This document shows positions 25,862-28,859 of a stretch of 28,859 nucleotides of DNA, in pieces (position 1 is the stretch's first letter; each line of letters opens with the position of its first letter). The notes under the pieces were generated by a model that was not told the DNA's origin, made no database searches, and saw nothing but the letters and a program-made list of their open reading frames with translations. The position numbers and the translations under genes were made by a program. The DNA is from an uncultured Blautia sp. Lineage in GTDB: Bacteria > Bacillota > Clostridia > Lachnospirales > Lachnospiraceae. The stretch spans positions 1-28,859 of the forward strand of contig CAKRKL010000013.1 in NCBI GenBank assembly GCA_934358405.1. The letters are read 5' to 3'.

Positions 25862-26902
25862 TTACGGATACATAGGAACCTGCAGCAGGCCTTCTGTTTC
25901 CTTAAATCCAAACATCAGATTCATATTCTGAACTGCCTGACCAGCAGCACCTTTTACCAGATTATCAATAGCACCCATCATAATAATTCGGTTGGTTCTC
26001 GGATCAATCTTAAAGTTTACATCCACATAGTTGCTGCCTTCCACCCATTTGGTCTGCGGACATATATCTTTATCCAGAACACGCACAAATGCTTCGTTCT
26101 CATAGCATGCATCATAAGCAGCTTTTACATCTTCATAGGAAACATTCTTAGTCAGAGATGCATATGCAGTTACCAGGATTCCTCGGTTCATAGGAACCAA
26201 ATGAGGTGTAAAATTAATCAAAACCTCCTGTCCGCACGCATATCCTAACTGATCTTCAATCTCTGGTGTATGTCTGTGTACAGCTACTCCATATGCCTTA
26301 ATATTTTCATTTACTTCACAGTAAAGATTGTCTACCTTGGCACCTCTTCCGGCACCCGTTGTTCCGGATTTTGCATCTATAATAATAGTATTCGGATCAA
26401 TCATTCCGGCTTTTAACAGAGGGTAAATAGACAGCGTAGAACAAGTGGGATAGCATCCCGGATTCGCAATCAGGCGCGCTTTTTTGATATCCTCCCGGTT
26501 AATCTCACAAAGTCCGTAAACCGCTTCATCAATAAACTGAGGAGATTTATGTTCAATCCCGTACCATTTTTCATACTTCTTTACATCCTTAATACGGAAG
26601 TCCGCACTTAAGTCAATCACTTTTGTTCTTGAAAGGATCCCTTCATTTACAAGAGAGGCACATAAGCCCTGGGGAGTGGCAGTAAAAATCACATCTACTT
26701 CGTCTGCAAGAGCTTCCATATTATCATCCATACATTTGGCATCTACCAATTTAAAAAAATTCTGATAAATTTCTGCATATTTTTTATCAATATAACTTCT
26801 TGAGCCATACCATGCTACTTCTACATCTTTATGTCCAAGAAGAAGACGTGCAATTTCATTGCCGGCATATCCGGTTGCTCCTATAATTCCAGCTTTTATC
26901 AT
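25862..26902 (-). CDS. argC: N-acetyl-gamma-glutamyl-phosphate reductase
   Basis: ArgC reduces N-acetylglutamyl phosphate to the semialdehyde with NADPH. The N-terminal Rossmann motif is IIGATGYAGNEIARLL. The catalytic cysteine lies in ANPGCYPT, and KSGTTGAGRGA and AVHRHTPEIEDQL are also characteristic. The ATG at 26900-26902 (346 residues, normal length) is preferred over one 7 codons upstream, because GGAGGAG lies before it and IKAGIIGATGYAG is the usual beginning. It is the first gene of the operon and has a strong promoter with an ARG-box-like site. Its stop is 40 nt before argJ. Confidence 0.96.
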   Translation of the reverse strand: MIKAGIIGATGYAGNEIARLLLGHKDVEVAWYGSRSYIDKKYAEIYQNFFKLVDAKCMDDNMEALADEVDVIFTATPQGLCASLVNEGILSRTKVIDLSADFRIKDVKKYEKWYGIEHKSPQFIDEAVYGLCEINREDIKKARLIANPGCYPTCSTLSIYPLLKAGMIDPNTIIIDAKSGTTGAGRGAKVDNLYCEVNENIKAYGVAVHRHTPEIEDQLGYACGQEVLINFTPHLVPMNRGILVTAYASLTKNVSYEDVKAAYDACYENEAFVRVLDKDICPQTKWVEGSNYVDVNFKIDPRTNRIIMMGAIDNLVKGAAGQAVQNMNLMFGFKETEGLLQVPMYP

Positions 26903-26933
26903 TATTCTGTTCTCCTCCATCAATTATATTCGG

Positions 26934-26962
26934 ATTATACATCTATCATGAATATTATGCAA
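26934..26962 (-). promoter_or_regulatory. Promoter of argCJBD
   Basis: On the minus strand, TTGCAT (26957-26962) lies 17 bp from a perfect TATAAT (26934-26939). The predicted leader is about 25 nt. This and the argG promoter account for much of the 307-bp argC-argG gap; the rest is AT-rich with no recognisable gene. Confidence 0.8.
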
Positions 26963-26963
26963 T
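26947..26963. promoter_or_regulatory. ARG-box-like site over the argC promoter
   Basis: CATGAATATTATGCAAT (plus strand) resembles the Bacillus ARG box CATGAATAAAAATKCAAK, one base shorter in the central A/T run. It covers the -35 and part of the spacer of the argC promoter. ArgR/AhrC repression in the presence of arginine is the likely meaning. Confidence 0.6.
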
Positions 26964-27079
26964 AGTGATTTTATGTATATTTTCACATTTTATCTCGTTA
27001 TTTTTTGTTATTTTGTAATAGTTTCCTATGTAATGTTTTTTTGTTTCCCAAATATTTTTTTATTTTTTCAAATTTCCTA

Positions 27080-27108
27080 TTGCATATTTATAAATTATGT
27101 TGTATATT
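27080..27108 (+). promoter_or_regulatory. Candidate argG promoter with ARG-box-like sequence
   Basis: TTGCAT (27080-27085) lies 17 bp from TATATT (27103-27108). The -35 sits in CTATTGCATA, the same 10-mer found at the argC -35 on the other strand. The following bases match the reverse ARG box at about 12 of 18 positions. Confidence 0.55.
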
Positions 27109-27209
27109 AATTACTGTTCAACAGGAACATGGTACAAAATATTTACTAAGCTTGTTATAAATTATAACCCTATCTGTTTCAGAGGGATAATAGAGGAGAG
27201 GTAATTATT

Positions 27210-28445
27210 ATGAAAGAAAAAGTTGTACTTGCATATTCAGGCGGACTTGATACCACTGCATTAATTCCGTGGCTGAAAGAAACTTTTGATTATGATGTAG
27301 TTTGCTGCTGCGTGAATTGCGGACAGGGCAATGAGCTGGACGGCCTTGAAGAAAGAGCAAAGCTTTCCGGTGCCTCCAAATTATATATTGAAGATATTGT
27401 AGATGATTTCTGCGATAATTACATTATGCCATGCGTAGAAGCAGGTGCTGTATACGAGCACAAATATCTTCTCGGAACATCCATGGCTCGTCCTGCAATT
27501 GCAAAGAAACTGGTTGAAATTGCAAGAAAAGAAAATGCAGTTGCAATTTGCCACGGTGCTACCGGTAAGGGAAATGACCAGATTCGTTTCGAGCTTGGAA
27601 TCAAGGCTCTTGCCCCGGATATCAAAATTATTGCTCCATGGCGTATGACAGATGTATGGACCATGCAGTCCCGTGAGGATGAAATTGCATTTTGTCAGGC
27701 TCACGGCATCAATCTTCCTTTTGATGCAAAGCACAGCTACAGCCGTGACCGTAATCTGTGGCATATCAGCCATGAGGGACTTGAGCTTGAAGATCCGTCA
27801 CAGGCTCCAAACTATGATGATATGCTGGTTCTCAGTGTAACCCCGCAGAATGCTCCGGATAAAGAAACTGAAGTTTCCATGACCTTTGAAGCCGGTGTGC
27901 CGAAAACCTTAAACGGAAAAGCAATGAAGGTTTCCGAAATCATCACAGAACTGAATAAGTTAGGCGGAGAAAACGGAATTGGAATTATTGATATCGTAGA
28001 GAACCGTGTTGTCGGTATGAAATCCCGTGGCGTTTATGAAACACCTGGCGGAACCATTCTTATGGCTGCACATGAGCAGCTTGAGGAGCTGATTCTTGAT
28101 CGTGAAACACTTGAAGCAAAGAAAAAACTTGGCAGCCAGTTTGCACAGGTTGTTTACGAGGGAAAATGGTTCACACCTCTTCGTGAGGCAATCCAGGCAT
28201 TCGTAGAATCCACACAGAAATATGTAACTGGTGAAGTGAAGTTCAAGCTTTACAAGGGCAACATCATCAAAACCGGAACCACCTCTCCATACAGCCTTTA
28301 CAATGAATCTCTTGCTTCCTTCACAACAGGTGATATGTATGACCATCATGATGCAGACGGATTCATTACACTGTTCGGCCTGCCTTTGAAGGTTCGTGCA
28401 ATGAAGCTGGCAGAAGTGGAAAGCCAGAAGCAGACCAACAACTAA
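27210..28445 (+). CDS. argG: Argininosuccinate synthase
   Basis: ArgG joins citrulline and aspartate using ATP to make argininosuccinate. The N-terminal ATP-pyrophosphatase loop AYSGGLDTT (8-16) is intact, and ARPAIAKKLVEIA, HGATGKGNDQIRFEL, NLWHISHEGLELEDP and the C-terminal tetramer region are all present. The 411 residues are the usual size. The ATG has AGGAGAGG about 8 nt upstream. It is divergent from argC and stands alone; argH and argF are not in the window, so the last steps of the pathway are encoded elsewhere. A two-way terminator follows. Confidence 0.97.
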   Translation: MKEKVVLAYSGGLDTTALIPWLKETFDYDVVCCCVNCGQGNELDGLEERAKLSGASKLYIEDIVDDFCDNYIMPCVEAGAVYEHKYLLGTSMARPAIAKKLVEIARKENAVAICHGATGKGNDQIRFELGIKALAPDIKIIAPWRMTDVWTMQSREDEIAFCQAHGINLPFDAKHSYSRDRNLWHISHEGLELEDPSQAPNYDDMLVLSVTPQNAPDKETEVSMTFEAGVPKTLNGKAMKVSEIITELNKLGGENGIGIIDIVENRVVGMKSRGVYETPGGTILMAAHEQLEELILDRETLEAKKKLGSQFAQVVYEGKWFTPLREAIQAFVESTQKYVTGEVKFKLYKGNIIKTGTTSPYSLYNESLASFTTGDMYDHHDADGFITLFGLPLKVRAMKLAEVESQKQTNN

Positions 28446-28481
28446 AGCGTATTAAACAGTCTTCATAAAAAATAAGAACAT

Positions 28482-28534
28482 AAAAAGTGAGCTGACGGTT
28501 ATTCATAATTTTTAACACCGTCCGCTCACTTTTT
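28482..28534. terminator. Bidirectional terminator after argG
   Basis: AAAAAGTGAGC-T-GACGGT (28482-28499) pairs with ACCGTC-C-GCTCACTTTTT (28517-28534) with one T/C mismatch, making a stem of about 18 bp and a 17-nt loop. T-runs on both strands fit termination of argG and of the converging radical SAM gene. Confidence 0.92.
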
Positions 28535-28537
28535 AAT

Positions 28538-28859
28538 TTAAATCGAACGCGACAATTCAAAAGCAATGCTCCAAATAGCTGCACTGCATACCTCAAAAAA
28601 TTTCTGATATCCCTGACAAAAATAACTCCTATACCTTCCGCTCTCCAAATCCAGATCGCGATTTCTCTGACAACCGCCCCTGCAAAGCCTGTAATAAGGA
28701 CAGCTTACGCAATCTTCAGAAATATTTCTGGAACGACTGATAAAACCAATTTCTTCCCTTTTTTTATCAAGTACATCCAGACAATCCTGATTAAAATTCC
28801 CCAGGCGATACTCATCCAGCATATAAAAATCACAGGGATATACACTTCCATCGGCTTCC
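28538..28859 (-). CDS. Radical SAM/SPASM protein, anaerobic sulfatase-maturase type, C-terminal part (cut by window edge)
   Basis: Only the last about 106 codons are in the window; the frame stays open through the right edge. The segment starts GSVYPCDFYMLDEYRLGN, followed by CVSCPYYRLCRGGC and YFCQGYQKFF. The spacing CX2CX5CX3C, the upstream Cys-Asp pair and the later Cys match the SPASM auxiliary-cluster domain of anaerobic sulfatase-maturating enzymes, which oxidise a Cys or Ser of a sulfatase to formylglycine. Other SPASM proteins, such as peptide-modifying maturases, remain possible because the radical SAM core is out of view. No sulfatase is seen nearby. Its 3' end faces argG across a shared terminator. 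Confidence 0.85.
   Translation of the reverse strand, partial: EADGSVYPCDFYMLDEYRLGNFNQDCLDVLDKKREEIGFISRSRNISEDCVSCPYYRLCRGGCQRNRDLDLESGRYRSYFCQGYQKFFEVCSAAIWSIAFELSRSI

Noticed and set aside
1..28859. CRISPR arrays, tRNA or rRNA genes, insertion sequences, prophage or attachment sites
   Set aside because: No regularly spaced repeats, cloverleaf-like sequences, transposase or integrase motifs, or terminal inverted repeats were seen. The gene content is core chromosomal.

Overview
The window reads as a housekeeping and sporulation stretch of chromosome from an anaerobic, spore-forming Firmicute of class Clostridia, most likely family Lachnospiraceae. The reasons are moderately low GC, strong GGAGG-type ribosome binding sites, the sporulation genes spoIIP and gpr, the run holA / rpsT / gpr / spoIIP / lepA / hemW, and an anaerobic sulfatase-maturase-type radical SAM protein. 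Species cannot be named from the sequence alone. Nothing looks like a prophage, transposon, CRISPR array, rRNA or tRNA. All genes are on the minus strand except rpsT, a DUF1292 gene and argG.

Region 1 (1-6600): recD2 (helicase), an orphan mreB-type actin gene and uvrA. uvrA has its own promoter with a LexA/SOS-type box lying on it. Region 2 (6570-12170): gpr, spoIIP, lepA, a small membrane protein and hemW read leftward as a probable operon, with an extra promoter in front of lepA. Region 3 (12240-12720): rpsT reads rightward from a TTG start, with its own promoter, leader hairpin and terminator. Region 4 (12752-20080): comEA, a WalR-like response regulator, a WalK-like sensor kinase, a GerMN-domain lipoprotein and comEC lie head to tail behind one good promoter; holA follows comEC.

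Region 5 (20138-22464) is the least routine part. It holds a small DMT/YdcZ-type membrane protein, then an XRE-regulator gene overlapping a DUF3169-type membrane gene. The membrane gene is split by one missing base in a homopolymer. The regulator's promoter carries three evenly phased 18-bp inverted repeats (TGACAA-N6-TTGTCA), which look like autoregulatory operators. A divergent DUF1292 gene follows.

Region 6 (22507-28445): the arginine genes argC-argJ-argB-argD form one leftward operon. argG is divergent across a 307-bp AT-rich gap. The two promoters share the 10-mer CTATTGCATA over their -35 boxes and resemble ARG boxes, suggesting joint ArgR control. ArgJ (ornithine acetyltransferase) implies the cyclic ornithine route, and ArgB carries the N-terminal helix expected of arginine-inhibited kinases. 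The window ends inside the C-terminal SPASM domain of a radical SAM maturase (28538-28859).

Many start codons were moved downstream of the longest open frame because a clear Shine-Dalgarno sequence decides them (uvrA, gpr, rpsT, holA, comEC, the small membrane protein, the YdcZ-type gene, the XRE gene, argJ, argC). I found no clearly new multi-gene system. The best leads are the XRE/DUF3169 locus with its operator array and frameshift, and the rpsT leader.
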